Positions 6,538-15,290 of a stretch of DNA of 26,406 nucleotides are shown here, piece by piece. The notes under the pieces are model-generated. The model made no database searches. It had not been told where the DNA came from and saw only the letters and a list, made by a program, of their open reading frames with translations. The translations under genes were made by a program, and so were the position numbers. Numbering within the stretch: the stretch's first letter is position 1; each line of letters begins with the position of its first letter. Source of the stretch: a virus; the IMG/VR virus record IMGVR_UViG_3300009076_001661, positions 1-26,406 of that record; one strand, 5' to 3'.

Positions 6538-7221
6538 TTATTTATTTAATGAAATTATTCCCACCATTACCCAAGCTCTACTTAAATTAGTAGTTATGGT
6601 TGATCCCCATTGATAATCAATGTTTGGGTAATCTGTTTTTAAAGGTGCTTCTATAATTCCAAACCCACCTATTTCATCATTAGGAAAATTTCTTTTTAAA
6701 GCTTCTAAAAATTCTTCAGCACTGTATTCATATAAATGTGTTCCCCCATCATATACCCATTCTTCAGTTTTTCTTTGAGGTGTTGATATAACTAAAGTTT
6801 CTGATGTTACTTTTCTTATAGACTGTAAATATTCATCTAATCTTTCAGGAGGTAAATGTTCAAAAGTTTCAAGAGAAACACATACTTCAAATTCATTTTC
6901 TTTAAAATCTTTTTCTAAGTCAAATATATCACATACTGAAAAATTTGCTTTTGGAGATTGAAGTAAATTATTTGCTACTTCTACTGCGTGTTCATCTGTA
7001 TCTATACCTACTACACTTTTAGCACCTAAAGATAATAATATCCCAGCCCCATAACCTTGTCCGGTTGCAGCATCTAATACTGTTTTACCTTTAGTCCAAG
7101 TATTAGCAAAGACATATCTATCAATAGAAGTAGAGGATGCAGGGTAAGTAAATCTATTAAAATCTTTAATGGCAGTATTATCTGATACTTTGACATTTTT
7201 TATTTGTTTATCTTGGCTCAT
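6538..7221 (-). CDS. SAM-dependent methyltransferase (class I)
   Basis: 227 residues from ATG 7221, chosen because it makes an ATGA overlap with the upstream epimerase gene; a frame extension to 7266 would run deep into that gene. Motif I is TVLDAATGQGYGAGIL (47-62), followed by GIDTDEHAVEVA (acidic residue that holds the SAM ribose) and FEVCVSLETFEHLPPERLDEYLQ (motif IV region with a downstream helix). This is the Methyltransf_11/23 pattern of small-molecule or sugar methyltransferases. In a sugar cassette it most likely methylates a glycan or nucleotide sugar. A DNA-methylase (D/N)PP(Y/F) motif is absent, so DNA methylation is unlikely. Confidence 0.8.
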   Translation of the reverse strand: MSQDKQIKNVKVSDNTAIKDFNRFTYPASSTSIDRYVFANTWTKGKTVLDAATGQGYGAGILLSLGAKSVVGIDTDEHAVEVANNLLQSPKANFSVCDIFDLEKDFKENEFEVCVSLETFEHLPPERLDEYLQSIRKVTSETLVISTPQRKTEEWVYDGGTHLYEYSAEEFLEALKRNFPNDEIGGFGIIEAPLKTDYPNIDYQWGSTITTNLSRAWVMVGIISLNK

Positions 7222-8063
7222 ATTTGTGTTTTTATGTAATCTAATAATTCTTTTTGGGGATTCCAACTTAATATTTCATTAGCTGTAGTATCTGTATTTA
7301 GAGTATGTCTTGCTTCTCCAGGTTTAGAAGGTTTGTATGTAGGTGTTATTTCCATCATTTTAGCTACTTCATTAACTGATATGTTTTTCCCACGACCCAA
7401 TTCAAAGTCATAACCATAATGATTACCCTCCATGATTGCAATTAGGGCATTAACAATATCATCAACATGAGTAAAATCTCTACGCTGTTCTCCATCACCA
7501 TAGATTTCACATTGTATGTTGTTTTTTATGTTGTTTAACCAACGACCTACCAATGTAGTATACCCACCCTCAGTTAATTGGTGAGGACCATATACATTGT
7601 AAAATCGAGTAGTTGTTGCTAATAAATTATAATGTTTAGTATATAACTCAATGATGTCCTCTCCTACATCCTTAGAAAAGGTATAAGGATTTTTAAATCT
7701 ACCACTATGTTTTGAAGATGAACCAGCATATATTAAAGGGATATTTGCCTTTGAACACATTTCAACTATATTTAAAGTACCCATAGCATTAGTATTAAAG
7801 TAATTTTTAGGGTTTTCAAATGAAGGTTGTATTCTGGCAATTGCCGCCATATGAAATACAACATCGAACTTTTCCCAATAACTACTATCATTTTGTGGGA
7901 AATTAGTTATATCTAAATCAACATAAATCGCTCCCCCAATATGGTTATTTTTTAACCCAGTGTTATAATTATCAAAGGATACAACATTATGTCCATCTTT
8001 TAATAAACGTTTGATTAGGTTTGTTCCTATAAATCCTGCTCCTCCTGTTACTAATGCTTTCAT
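7218..8063 (-). CDS. NAD-dependent nucleotide-sugar epimerase/dehydratase (extended SDR)
   Basis: 281 residues. GGAGFIG (7-13) binds NAD; FDNYNTG (30-36) and DLDITN (49-54) are adenine-ribose contacts. FHMAAIARIQPSFENP (70-85) and YAGSSSKHSG precede the catalytic YTFSK (Y127, K131). Further on are RFYNVYGPHQ, YGDGEQRRDFTHVDDIV and the C-terminal substrate lobe. This is the GalE/RmlB-like pattern; the YGDGxQxRDFxxVxD stretch is typical of UDP-glucose 4-epimerase-like enzymes. It is shorter than GalE (about 330-340), which is usual in phage and capsule gene sets. It overlaps its neighbours by ATGA on both sides. The exact sugar substrate cannot be read from sequence. Confidence 0.85.
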   Translation of the reverse strand: MKALVTGGAGFIGTNLIKRLLKDGHNVVSFDNYNTGLKNNHIGGAIYVDLDITNFPQNDSSYWEKFDVVFHMAAIARIQPSFENPKNYFNTNAMGTLNIVEMCSKANIPLIYAGSSSKHSGRFKNPYTFSKDVGEDIIELYTKHYNLLATTTRFYNVYGPHQLTEGGYTTLVGRWLNNIKNNIQCEIYGDGEQRRDFTHVDDIVNALIAIMEGNHYGYDFELGRGKNISVNEVAKMMEITPTYKPSKPGEARHTLNTDTTANEILSWNPQKELLDYIKTQI

Positions 8064-8950
8064 ATTTTAAAATTATTTTCGTGGTAGTAAATACTATAAT
8101 AATCTTTAGCTTGTTTACTACATTCACTATAAAATTCGCTATTATTATTAAGTTCTTTTATTAATTCTTTAGCATGCCCCAAATCACCAACATTAACTGT
8201 GAGTTCAGGGTGACATAGCTCTTGGGTATCTAATCCCTTATAACCTATACAAGGAATACCCAAATAAGCACAATTTAGAGCAAACGTACCAGCAGCATGG
8301 GTTCTCATTAAATGCACTCCAATCTTAAATTCATTAAGTTTATGAATCCATTCTTTCCAGTTCATATATGGAAGTAAAGTCAATAACTGTTCTTCCCCTT
8401 CTTGTTTTCTACCCATTGTTGGTGCTGATACAACATCAAATTGACTGTTTGCTACCATATATGAATCAAAACCTCCATACCAATTTACAAAATTACCCCC
8501 AATAATAACTCCTTTTCTATTAACTATTTTTGTTTCTCCAATAGCTTCTTCAATCATAAGGGATCTCATTACTCTAACATCCTTATGTCCTGTTAATCCC
8601 CTATAGTATATTTTATCGGCTTTATTATGAACAAATATTATATCGGCTGATGTTAAAGCATTAAAGTAATTAATTTGATCATTTAAATTATAATCTTGAA
8701 AATACCAGTGGGGGCCTTCTTGCATTACAGCTACCTTACCACAATATTGCTTTAATCTTTTAAGATCAAATTGGGGGTTATTTTTTGGTATAATAGTAAT
8801 TCCTAAATCATATTTTTTATCTGGAACATTATTAATGTTATAATGGTCGGCATTTAAAGCTACCATCCAGGCAAATTCAGTCCTCATATTATTATGATTA
8901 CTAGGAATTTTACCATTAAAACCCATTTCTGTAAAAAATGCTATAGACAT
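8060..8950 (-). CDS. Probable GT-B glycosyltransferase
   Basis: 296 residues. The C-terminal half contains FALNCAYLGIPCIGYKGLDT followed by ELCHPELTVNVGDLGHAKELIKEL, the nucleotide-sugar-binding pattern of GT-B enzymes (Gly/Ala-rich helix, 'GIPCIG' strand, then the 'elv..gd..~a~~ai~~l' tail). The N-terminal half (YDLGITIIPKNNPQ, KVAVMQEGPHWY, DIIFVHNKADKIYY) looks like the first Rossmann-like domain with a helix-bound acceptor. It is compact for a GT4 enzyme and lacks a clear E-x7-E motif, so a distant family is possible. Overlaps: 4 bases with the epimerase and 10 bases with the deacetylase gene. Confidence 0.6.
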   Translation of the reverse strand: MSIAFFTEMGFNGKIPSNHNNMRTEFAWMVALNADHYNINNVPDKKYDLGITIIPKNNPQFDLKRLKQYCGKVAVMQEGPHWYFQDYNLNDQINYFNALTSADIIFVHNKADKIYYRGLTGHKDVRVMRSLMIEEAIGETKIVNRKGVIIGGNFVNWYGGFDSYMVANSQFDVVSAPTMGRKQEGEEQLLTLLPYMNWKEWIHKLNEFKIGVHLMRTHAAGTFALNCAYLGIPCIGYKGLDTQELCHPELTVNVGDLGHAKELIKELNNNSEFYSECSKQAKDYYSIYYHENNFKI

Positions 8951-9618
8951 TCGTTTAATGTTTTAAATTTGAAATTCATTTTGCATAAATGTTCTAAAGA
9001 TATTCTCATTTGCTGGTAATTATTTTCATTCCAAACATTATCATTCCAATCCCCAGCTATATGAGATTGAAACATTATCATATTGTTATTATGAACTTTA
9101 ATATCTGTTATATCAATACCATCTGCTCCATAAAAGGTTTCACATAACCATTTATTATTACGATTATGTTCATAATGTACTGCCGAATATTTAAAATGTT
9201 TACCTAATTCCTTAATAGCAATAGGATTACCTAACCAACCAGGATTTCTCCACCCTTCTGGTTTATGTCCTACAGCTTCCCATTCTTTAAACATTAAATT
9301 AATTCTGTCCTTAGCTTTTTTTTCTGTATTTAACTCCCAAAATTCACATTCACCAATCCCTTCATTTTCACATTCATGGTAATGCCCATGAGCAGCTAAT
9401 TCAAAATATTTTTTTGATTTTAACCAATTAACCCAATCTTTATGCTTTGATAGTGGAGCTTGTTTGTGATAATTAGAAGGAATAAATAGTGTAAATTTAG
9501 CACCAAATTCTCTATGTAGGTCTTCTAAGTAAGACATCTGAATATCACCTTCAGCCCCCCAACCTTTTAATGGGTTAATATCATCAATTGATATAGTTAT
9601 GTTTAATTTATCCTTCAA
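8941..9618 (-). CDS. NodB-type polysaccharide deacetylase
   Basis: 225 residues. Motif 1 is ISIDDI (D12, D13: general base and metal Asp), then KFTLFIPSNY (41-50). Motif 2 is ELAAHGHYHE with H77 and H81, the metal-binding H-x3-H. Motif 3 is GWRNPGW (R124, P126). The final FQSHIAGDW supplies the distal His expected in motif 5. This is carbohydrate-esterase-family-4-like chemistry: removing acetyl groups from an N-acetylated sugar. No signal peptide is visible, so it acts in the cytoplasm, probably on a lipid- or nucleotide-linked sugar made by the cassette rather than on host peptidoglycan outside the cell. It overlaps both neighbours by about 10 bases. Confidence 0.75.
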   Translation of the reverse strand: MKDKLNITISIDDINPLKGWGAEGDIQMSYLEDLHREFGAKFTLFIPSNYHKQAPLSKHKDWVNWLKSKKYFELAAHGHYHECENEGIGECEFWELNTEKKAKDRINLMFKEWEAVGHKPEGWRNPGWLGNPIAIKELGKHFKYSAVHYEHNRNNKWLCETFYGADGIDITDIKVHNNNMIMFQSHIAGDWNDNVWNENNYQQMRISLEHLCKMNFKFKTLNECL

Positions 9619-10339
9619 TATTATTAAAGTATTGTAAATCTATTAGTTGTGATTTTAAATTAGGGGTTTTAATATTACCTTTTAAACATTTATCTATTAC
9701 AGGTTCATTAACTGGGTTAATATTAATATCATATCGACTATATACTTCTTTTAAGGTTAATAGTAATTTATATTTAGAAACCCGTTCACCTTCTAATATA
9801 GTTTCTATTTGTTGTGTACCCCAATTAGCCATTAAAAAGGTGCAATGTTTAGCCCACGTTAAAGTGGTATTTCCATTCCAATAACATTCTGAATAGCCAT
9901 TTATTGTTCCATTTTGAGATAAAAACCATTCCATTAAACTTGCTTTTGTGTTAAGTTCAGGACCTAAAATAGAAGTTTTAATTATTTTAGTATTTTTACT
10001 TGATGATTTAATCCATTCTGCTGCTATTCTTTTAGAATTACCATAATCATCATTATCTATTTCACAATCAGTACCAGGGTGTATAATTTTACAATCAGCA
10101 TTTTCATCTAACCATTGAGGTAACTCCCAATTAATATCAAATTGGTTTGTTCTTTGATGTATTGCTCCTATACAATTAATAATAAATTCTCCGTTAAATT
10201 CTTTAATAGATTCTTTAAATTTAGGTGAAGGCCACCTTTTATCTATTGTTACAAATTCACTATAAGGATTATTATATTTTAGATACTTTAGTACCATATG
10301 TCCTAACATCCCTTTATGTCCTAATACTAATACTTTCAT
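9608..10339 (-). CDS. RmlD-like sugar-nucleotide reductase (SDR)
   Basis: 243 residues. LVLGHKGMLGHMVLKYL (4-20) is the NAD(P)-binding loop in the GxxGMLG form typical of dTDP-4-dehydrorhamnose reductase and its relatives. INCIGAIHQR (54-63) and the catalytic YGNSK (Y99, K103, in DDYGNSKRIAAEWI) complete the SDR core. The segment KTSILGPEL corresponds to the usual RT..vYG..g strand. It is shorter than RmlD (about 290-300), so the substrate lobe is reduced and the sugar uncertain. Its stop overlaps the deacetylase start and its start overlaps the PseB-like stop (ATGA). Confidence 0.75.
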   Translation of the reverse strand: MKVLVLGHKGMLGHMVLKYLKYNNPYSEFVTIDKRWPSPKFKESIKEFNGEFIINCIGAIHQRTNQFDINWELPQWLDENADCKIIHPGTDCEIDNDDYGNSKRIAAEWIKSSSKNTKIIKTSILGPELNTKASLMEWFLSQNGTINGYSECYWNGNTTLTWAKHCTFLMANWGTQQIETILEGERVSKYKLLLTLKEVYSRYDININPVNEPVIDKCLKGNIKTPNLKSQLIDLQYFNNIEG

Positions 10340-11268
10340 GGTTTAAAATAATTATAGATTTTCAGTATATTTTTTAATTCATCTTTAGACATACATACAA
10401 CATCACTAGTAAATTCACGGCTATCCCATTTTTCCTGTATTTCTTTATAATGCATATAATAAGTGTTATCAGATGAGTTATAATATGTTCTTGGTAGTTC
10501 TTCTTTTGAAATCATCATTTCATGAAGTTTCTCTGATATACGGGGAGTTCCTAATATATACTCTAAATTAAATTCTTCATTATATATTTCAAATAAGTCT
10601 TTTATTTTAAATGATTTTAAATTAGGGATTACATTATATCCTGTAACTTTCAATCCCTGTTCAATTAAATTCATAGCTCCTTCTATATCAATTACAAAAC
10701 GTGTCATTTGTTCTGAATATAAAGTTAATGAGTATTTTTTATTAATTGAATCCCAAATTAATGGTATAATACTACCAGTAGAATTAATAACATTACCGTA
10801 TATCGCTGTAGATAAACGCACATTAGAATTTTCTGCATTCACTATAAATGACTCACCAGCTACAAATTTCATTGCGCCATATAATGTAGTTGCCGCTCTT
10901 GATTTATCTGAAGATATAAAGCATGCTGCTTCAAAATTATTATCTTCTGCTGCTCTTCTAGAATTAATGGCACCATCTACAAGAACTTTAACTGATTCTT
11001 CAACATTTTGATCCACAGCTTCTATTTGTTTTAAAGAAGCGGCAAATATTCCTATATCATGTCCAAAAGCAGAACGGGTTAATAAATCGTAATTACGAAT
11101 ATCTCCTATTATACATTTGATATTAGGAAATTCTTTTTTTAAATAATAATGTTTTGCTTCATCTCTGGAGTAGACAGTAATTTCATTATCATTATAATAA
11201 CGTTTAACTAAGTTTTTACCTAAATATCCTGCTCCACCAGTAATGAATATTTTTTTTCCTTTTATCAT
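10336..11268 (-). CDS. PseB/CapD-like UDP-GlcNAc 4,6-dehydratase (SDR)
   Basis: 310 residues. ITGGAGYLGKNLVKRY (9-24) binds NADP; VYSRDEAKHYY (32-42) and GDIRNYDLL (55-63) match the polysaccharide-biosynthesis SDR family. The catalytic region is SSDKSRAATTLYGAMKFVAGE. D121-K122 and Y130 keep the spacing of the Asp-Lys...Tyr set in PseB/FlaA1, with K134 as the SDR Lys. TRFVIDIEGAMNLIEQGL follows, as in the family. Such enzymes convert UDP-GlcNAc to a 4-keto-6-deoxy sugar, the first step to pseudaminic, bacillosamine-type or fucosamine-type sugars. No aminotransferase is present in the window, so the pathway may rely on the host or end at a deoxy sugar. ATGA overlaps on both sides. Confidence 0.85.
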   Translation of the reverse strand: MIKGKKIFITGGAGYLGKNLVKRYYNDNEITVYSRDEAKHYYLKKEFPNIKCIIGDIRNYDLLTRSAFGHDIGIFAASLKQIEAVDQNVEESVKVLVDGAINSRRAAEDNNFEAACFISSDKSRAATTLYGAMKFVAGESFIVNAENSNVRLSTAIYGNVINSTGSIIPLIWDSINKKYSLTLYSEQMTRFVIDIEGAMNLIEQGLKVTGYNVIPNLKSFKIKDLFEIYNEEFNLEYILGTPRISEKLHEMMISKEELPRTYYNSSDNTYYMHYKEIQEKWDSREFTSDVVCMSKDELKNILKIYNYFKP

Positions 11269-11891
11269 AATGTATTGTAGTAAGCGTTTTGTTTTTCTTG
11301 ACGATCAATTGTTTTAGGGTGATATAAAGATAGTTGCTCAGTTGAAGGGATAGGGGCATATGTTTTAAAACCCTCTAAAACCTCATGTACTTTATTTTTC
11401 CATTTAATTTCAGGTTTATTTTTCCATATACGCCATTGGTAATCAGGATAATTTACCCATCCTTTATCATTAACATTCCAACCCCATTTTTTAATATGTT
11501 CATCAGTTATTCCTTCAACTGTATTTATTCTAGGAACTAAATATACTTCGTTATCAGGATTATTACCTAATATCTCTGGGAGGTAACCTAATAATACTTG
11601 ATGAGGAATTTCATCAGCATCTATTTGGAATATGTAATCTCCTGAACAATATTCTGTTAACTGGTTTTTCCAGTCAGCAAAATGACCATTAAAATCAAAT
11701 CCTCTCCATGTTTGTACATTAGGCAATTTATTAAATTTTAATAAATAACTTAATACTTCAGGATCACCATTTTTACTATCATACAAAATAACTATTTCGT
11801 CCTTTATTCTTTTATTTTCTAACAGAAAGGGAATAAGTTTCTGTATTTCAAGAAACTCATTACATACTGTTATCGCATAACTTATCTTCAT
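11265..11891 (-). CDS. Family 2 (GT-A) glycosyltransferase
   Basis: 208 residues. YAITVCNEFLEIQKLI (5-20), IVILYDSKNG, and FQIDADEIPHQ with the DAD metal motif at 91-93 identify a GT-A fold. The C-terminal RIWKNKPEIKWKNKVHEVLEG resembles WaaE/KdtX-type members, which add sugars to LPS core. It is at the short end of the family but complete, ending just past the HEVLEG/YHP segment. Two bases separate it from the upstream 147-residue gene. A copy of the recurrent motif (CTTTCGTATATTG at 11911-11923) lies 20 bases before its ATG, within the preceding coding region. Confidence 0.8.
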   Translation of the reverse strand: MKISYAITVCNEFLEIQKLIPFLLENKRIKDEIVILYDSKNGDPEVLSYLLKFNKLPNVQTWRGFDFNGHFADWKNQLTEYCSGDYIFQIDADEIPHQVLLGYLPEILGNNPDNEVYLVPRINTVEGITDEHIKKWGWNVNDKGWVNYPDYQWRIWKNKPEIKWKNKVHEVLEGFKTYAPIPSTEQLSLYHPKTIDRQEKQNAYYNTL

Positions 11892-11893
11892 AT

Positions 11894-12337
11894 CTATTCT
11901 GGTAATAACCCAATATACGAAAGAGCATCCATAAAATCACGTTCTTTAAAATATTTTATAGTAGTCATATCGGCTCTATATTTTTCACCTTTATATTTTT
12001 CTTGTTCTTCTTTTGGTATTTCAATAGCTTTTACTGCACCCCAACTCCAATTTTCTATATCAGCCCCTGAGGCAAATACCATTCCATTTTCTTTAACATT
12101 AACAATATTGGGTAACCATATTAATTTAGTTTCAGGGTCAACCCATGCTAAATCCTTATAGATTTCAGGTAAAACACTTACTTGCTCTTCATAAAATTCA
12201 GAACCTTCTAACATTAAAGTATTAGTATGAAACCCACATGATAAACTATAATAATTAGTAATATCTTTATTTATTTCCGTTTTATAACATAAATCACCAC
12301 CGGATTTAGGGCAATCTATTATTTTATCAAAATTCAT
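11894..12337 (-). CDS. Hypothetical protein of the sugar cassette
   Basis: 147 residues. It begins with a short Cys-containing region (C9, C17 and C34 in IDCPKSGGDLCY and SLSCGFHTNTL), possibly a zinc site together with a His. A middle domain with strand-like segments follows (KLIWLPNIVNV, GMVFASGADIENWSWGAVKAIEI). It closes with a helical end (FKERDFMDALSYIGLLPE). I do not recognise the family and see no glycosyltransferase or SDR motif. Its position between two glycosyltransferase genes, 1-2 bases from each, suggests a role in the same process or in binding their product. A virion protein remains possible. Confidence 0.7.
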   Translation of the reverse strand: MNFDKIIDCPKSGGDLCYKTEINKDITNYYSLSCGFHTNTLMLEGSEFYEEQVSVLPEIYKDLAWVDPETKLIWLPNIVNVKENGMVFASGADIENWSWGAVKAIEIPKEEQEKYKGEKYRADMTTIKYFKERDFMDALSYIGLLPE

Positions 12338-12338
12338 A

Positions 12339-13637
12339 TTAATTTAATTTTTTCATTTTAGGTAAATTTAATTTAGGAAGAGATAGTTCTACTTGTTTTG
12401 GTAAACCAGATGTTGCCTTATCAAGACTAATATCAACTAATTTATACATTTCTTCCCAACTAAAGTTAGTTTTAACATAATGTTTTTGTTGTTTTCCTTT
12501 AACACTAAATGATTTATATTTTTTAAATACGTCTTTAAAAGAAGATCTTAAATGACTACCACTAACTTGAAACCATTGACTTTCTTGTATTAACCAATTA
12601 TTTGCGGCACTAGGGTGAACATTTTCTAAGGATCCAGGGAGTAAAGTAACATATTGAGGATTTAAAAAATCTAAATGACCTGACCACCCAGAGGCAATTA
12701 TTGGTTTACCAATAGCTGAAAATTCTAGTAGAGGTCGACCAAATCCTTCACCTTTAGTAGTAGTTACCATTCCCTTAACTTTAGGATTATTATACAACTC
12801 ATTCATTTCATAGTCACTAAACTCCCCATTTATTAGATATATATTAGGTAAATCTTTAGAATTGATTGTTTTTTTAATATTCCTAATTCTATCCAAGATT
12901 TCTTCTCTACTCATATAAGAGGAAGTACCAACAGAGGCTTTTAGAATTAATGCTGGTTTTTGTTTTTGATTTTTAAAGGTATCAAAAAATTCTTTAACTA
13001 AAACCCCTACATTTTTTCTATCATGACCATGTTCGCCATTCATCCAATGTCCTACAAATAAATAACAAAATGATTCTTTTATATCTGATAAATCGAATGT
13101 TTTTAATTCATTAGTTTTTAATGGTTTGTATATATCTAAATTAACTCCTTCAAATATGACTTCTATAGGTTTATTTAATACTATACTTTGACCCGTACTT
13201 TTATTTGTTCTCTTATCTATTTTATCAAAACGAGAAGATTCAAATACCTTTTTAGCATGATTTGATGAAACCCAATTCATATCCATTCTATTTAAACCTT
13301 CAACCCACTCCCCTTTACAGGCTGTTGATTCAATTCCTGCAGTACATCCTATATTAAATTTTCCTATAGGTTGAAATTCATTAGGTATAGTTATTTGCAT
13401 CCAAATATCAGGTTTTTCTACTTGGTTCCAATCTGGTTTTGCTAAATGTTGTATCAAAAAAGCCCATTCAGGGTTTTCTTTACAAAAACCCCATGAAGTT
13501 TCCCCCCATTTTTGGGATAATAATTCAACTTTATATTTATTAGTTTTAATAATAGCTTTTACTATATCTCTACTACGTGCTCCATAACCCGAATAGGTAT
13601 CAAATGGGCAACTTATTACAAAACGTGGCTTATTCAT
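12339..13637 (-). CDS. Family 4-like (GT-B) glycosyltransferase
   Basis: 432 residues. The N-terminal domain opens with FVISCPFDTYSGYGARSRDI, where the Gly-rich loop lies near the acceptor site. The C-terminal domain begins at FCYLFVGHWMNGEHGHDRKN. GEGFGRPLLEFSAIGKPIIASGWSGH contains the retaining GT4 E-x7-E motif, followed by the 'GxP.ia..wsG..d' nucleotide-sugar pocket. The tail SFSVKGKQQKHYVKTNFSWEEMYKLV is the usual closing helix. Length is normal for GT4. It shares one base with the other GT4 gene upstream (TAATG), so the two are very likely translated as a pair acting in sequence on one glycan. Confidence 0.85.
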   Translation of the reverse strand: MNKPRFVISCPFDTYSGYGARSRDIVKAIIKTNKYKVELLSQKWGETSWGFCKENPEWAFLIQHLAKPDWNQVEKPDIWMQITIPNEFQPIGKFNIGCTAGIESTACKGEWVEGLNRMDMNWVSSNHAKKVFESSRFDKIDKRTNKSTGQSIVLNKPIEVIFEGVNLDIYKPLKTNELKTFDLSDIKESFCYLFVGHWMNGEHGHDRKNVGVLVKEFFDTFKNQKQKPALILKASVGTSSYMSREEILDRIRNIKKTINSKDLPNIYLINGEFSDYEMNELYNNPKVKGMVTTTKGEGFGRPLLEFSAIGKPIIASGWSGHLDFLNPQYVTLLPGSLENVHPSAANNWLIQESQWFQVSGSHLRSSFKDVFKKYKSFSVKGKQQKHYVKTNFSWEEMYKLVDISLDKATSGLPKQVELSLPKLNLPKMKKLN

Positions 13638-15076
13638 TAATATATAATTTTATGGTTTAAAAATTTACCTTTATACTCTGTGGCATTAATTACTTCATAT
13701 TTTTCTCTAGGTTCCCAAATTTCAAATAATTCATCAAAAGCATTAATTACTTTTTCTCCTTGATGTTCAGAAGTAAACCCGGCTTCATCACTTATAGCCC
13801 ATTCTCTACCCTTCAATCCTCTTTGTTTTAGATTTTCTCTACCTAATTCATAACACTCAATAATTCTTTTAGTAGCATCTTCAAAATTACATCTATCATC
13901 ATAAATGTAAGGAGTAGGAGGAGAACCCTGAATTGATCTAGAGGTTGGATAAACTGGAAAAGCCCACTCACCATGATTTTTGTATGTACCTCTATGGTTA
14001 GAAGGAACATCAGCATCGGGTTCAAACCATTTTCCTTTATCATCAGTAAATCTCATTTGATCTTGCATTCCACCTGTAGTATTAGCTATAATTGGTGTAC
14101 CTGCTAATATTGCTTCTGTAATTGTTAACCCCCAACCTTCATTGGATGTTAATAATATTTGTACATCAGCTATATTATATAGATAGTTTAATTGAGTTTC
14201 TGTGAATTTACGATCTAAAATTATATAACTATTTTCATAATCTTCACCTAATATATAATCACATACTTTGTGTAAATTAGTACCAGCATCTGTAATTTTT
14301 TCAGATTTTATTACAAAACGACATTTATCTGCCTTTTCTTTAGGTAAAGAATCTAAAAACAATCTATAAGCCATTATAGTATCAGGGATTTGCTTTCTCC
14401 TTATATTTCTTGAATTAAAATATAATACAAAATCTACTTGTTGATTAGGAAATAATTGTTTTCTAAACCCCATTAGATCAGGATTTGTATCTTCTACAGG
14501 GGTATATATATTTTGGTTTTTACCGTGTGGTAAATACTTGAATATTGTATTTTTTTCTGATCCTTTTAATACTAATTTATTGATATTAACTGTTTGTTTT
14601 GAAATACCCATTAATAAATCACAAGCTTCATAATAAGGTTTATTATACATTGGAGCAGGATAATCATCCCAAATATTTAGGTAAGTAATAGGAATTTTCT
14701 TTCTAATTTCTTGTTCCATATTCCAAATATGCATAAAATATCTTGGATCAGTAAACAACATTACAGCATCAGGGTTTTCACGTGCTATAATTTCTCTAAC
14801 AGCGGTTGAATCTCCATACCCATCTACTGGGTATAATATAGTACTTGCGTCTGTTAGACCTACAGCTTCATTAGTTGACTTAGATAAATCTAAAATTTTT
14901 CCTTTATCTGGGTGTTTTATTGATCCAGCTATTTGTACCCAATTAAAATGTTGGGAAGTATGGAGCACTATTTCTTTTGCTATAGTTGCTACACCGGAAT
15001 GGACTCTAATATCATCACATATTAGAAGTATTTTTTTTCTTTTATCCTTAGGAAGATACTTAAAGTCTTTATTCAT
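13637..15076 (-). CDS. Family 4-like (GT-B) glycosyltransferase
   Basis: 479 residues. ILLICDDIRVHSGVATIAKE is the first GT-B strand and Gly loop. FVLYFNSRNIRRKQIPDTIMAYRL is the start of the C-terminal Rossmann domain with Arg/Lys diphosphate contacts. NEGWGLTITEAILAGTPIIANTTGGMQDQM carries the E-x7-E motif and the 'GTPiIa...GG' loop. A region between about 355 and 400 (FEPDADVPSNHRGTYKNHGEW, then SIQGSPPTPYIYDD) is an insertion not typical of GT4 enzymes and may shape the acceptor site. It is the first large enzyme after the ribbon-helix-helix gene, which it overlaps by 8 bases, and so opens the sugar cassette. Confidence 0.85.
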   Translation of the reverse strand: MNKDFKYLPKDKRKKILLICDDIRVHSGVATIAKEIVLHTSQHFNWVQIAGSIKHPDKGKILDLSKSTNEAVGLTDASTILYPVDGYGDSTAVREIIARENPDAVMLFTDPRYFMHIWNMEQEIRKKIPITYLNIWDDYPAPMYNKPYYEACDLLMGISKQTVNINKLVLKGSEKNTIFKYLPHGKNQNIYTPVEDTNPDLMGFRKQLFPNQQVDFVLYFNSRNIRRKQIPDTIMAYRLFLDSLPKEKADKCRFVIKSEKITDAGTNLHKVCDYILGEDYENSYIILDRKFTETQLNYLYNIADVQILLTSNEGWGLTITEAILAGTPIIANTTGGMQDQMRFTDDKGKWFEPDADVPSNHRGTYKNHGEWAFPVYPTSRSIQGSPPTPYIYDDRCNFEDATKRIIECYELGRENLKQRGLKGREWAISDEAGFTSEHQGEKVINAFDELFEIWEPREKYEVINATEYKGKFLNHKIIY

Positions 15077-15269
15077 TGTCTTTTATTTCGAGATTAATTT
15101 GATTAGTAATTTGTTTACGGAAACTTTCATCTGTGAGATACAAAAACAAAGCACGGTCTGCAAGTTTTTGGAAAGAAAATTTACGTTTTACACATTCAAT
15201 TTTAAAATTCTCGAATAAATCGCTTTTGACTTTAACACTAGTTAGTGTCATTTGTTTTTTATTTGTCAT
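15069..15269 (-). CDS. Ribbon-helix-helix-like DNA-binding protein
   Basis: 66 residues. LTSVKVKSDLFENFKIECVKRKFSFQKLADRALFLYL has the strand-helix-helix layout of CopG/Arc-type (MetJ/Arc superfamily) dimers: a basic strand (SVKV), then two amphipathic helices ending in a hydrophobic 'LFLYLTDESF'. Such proteins usually repress their own operon. It is the first gene downstream of the 15270-15319 control region and overlaps the first glycosyltransferase by 8 bases, so it may regulate the sugar cassette. Similar short proteins are common in phages I associate with Bacteroidota. DNA-binding role inferred from fold pattern. Confidence 0.65.
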   Translation of the reverse strand: MTNKKQMTLTSVKVKSDLFENFKIECVKRKFSFQKLADRALFLYLTDESFRKQITNQINLEIKDNE

Positions 15270-15290
15270 AGTCTTTATTTATTAAAACAT

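Noticed and set aside
7222-7266. Longer N-terminus for the methyltransferase
   Set aside because: It would overlap the epimerase gene by about 48 bases and encodes a Lys/Arg-rich stretch unlike the family; ATG 7221 gives the ATGA overlap usual in this cassette.
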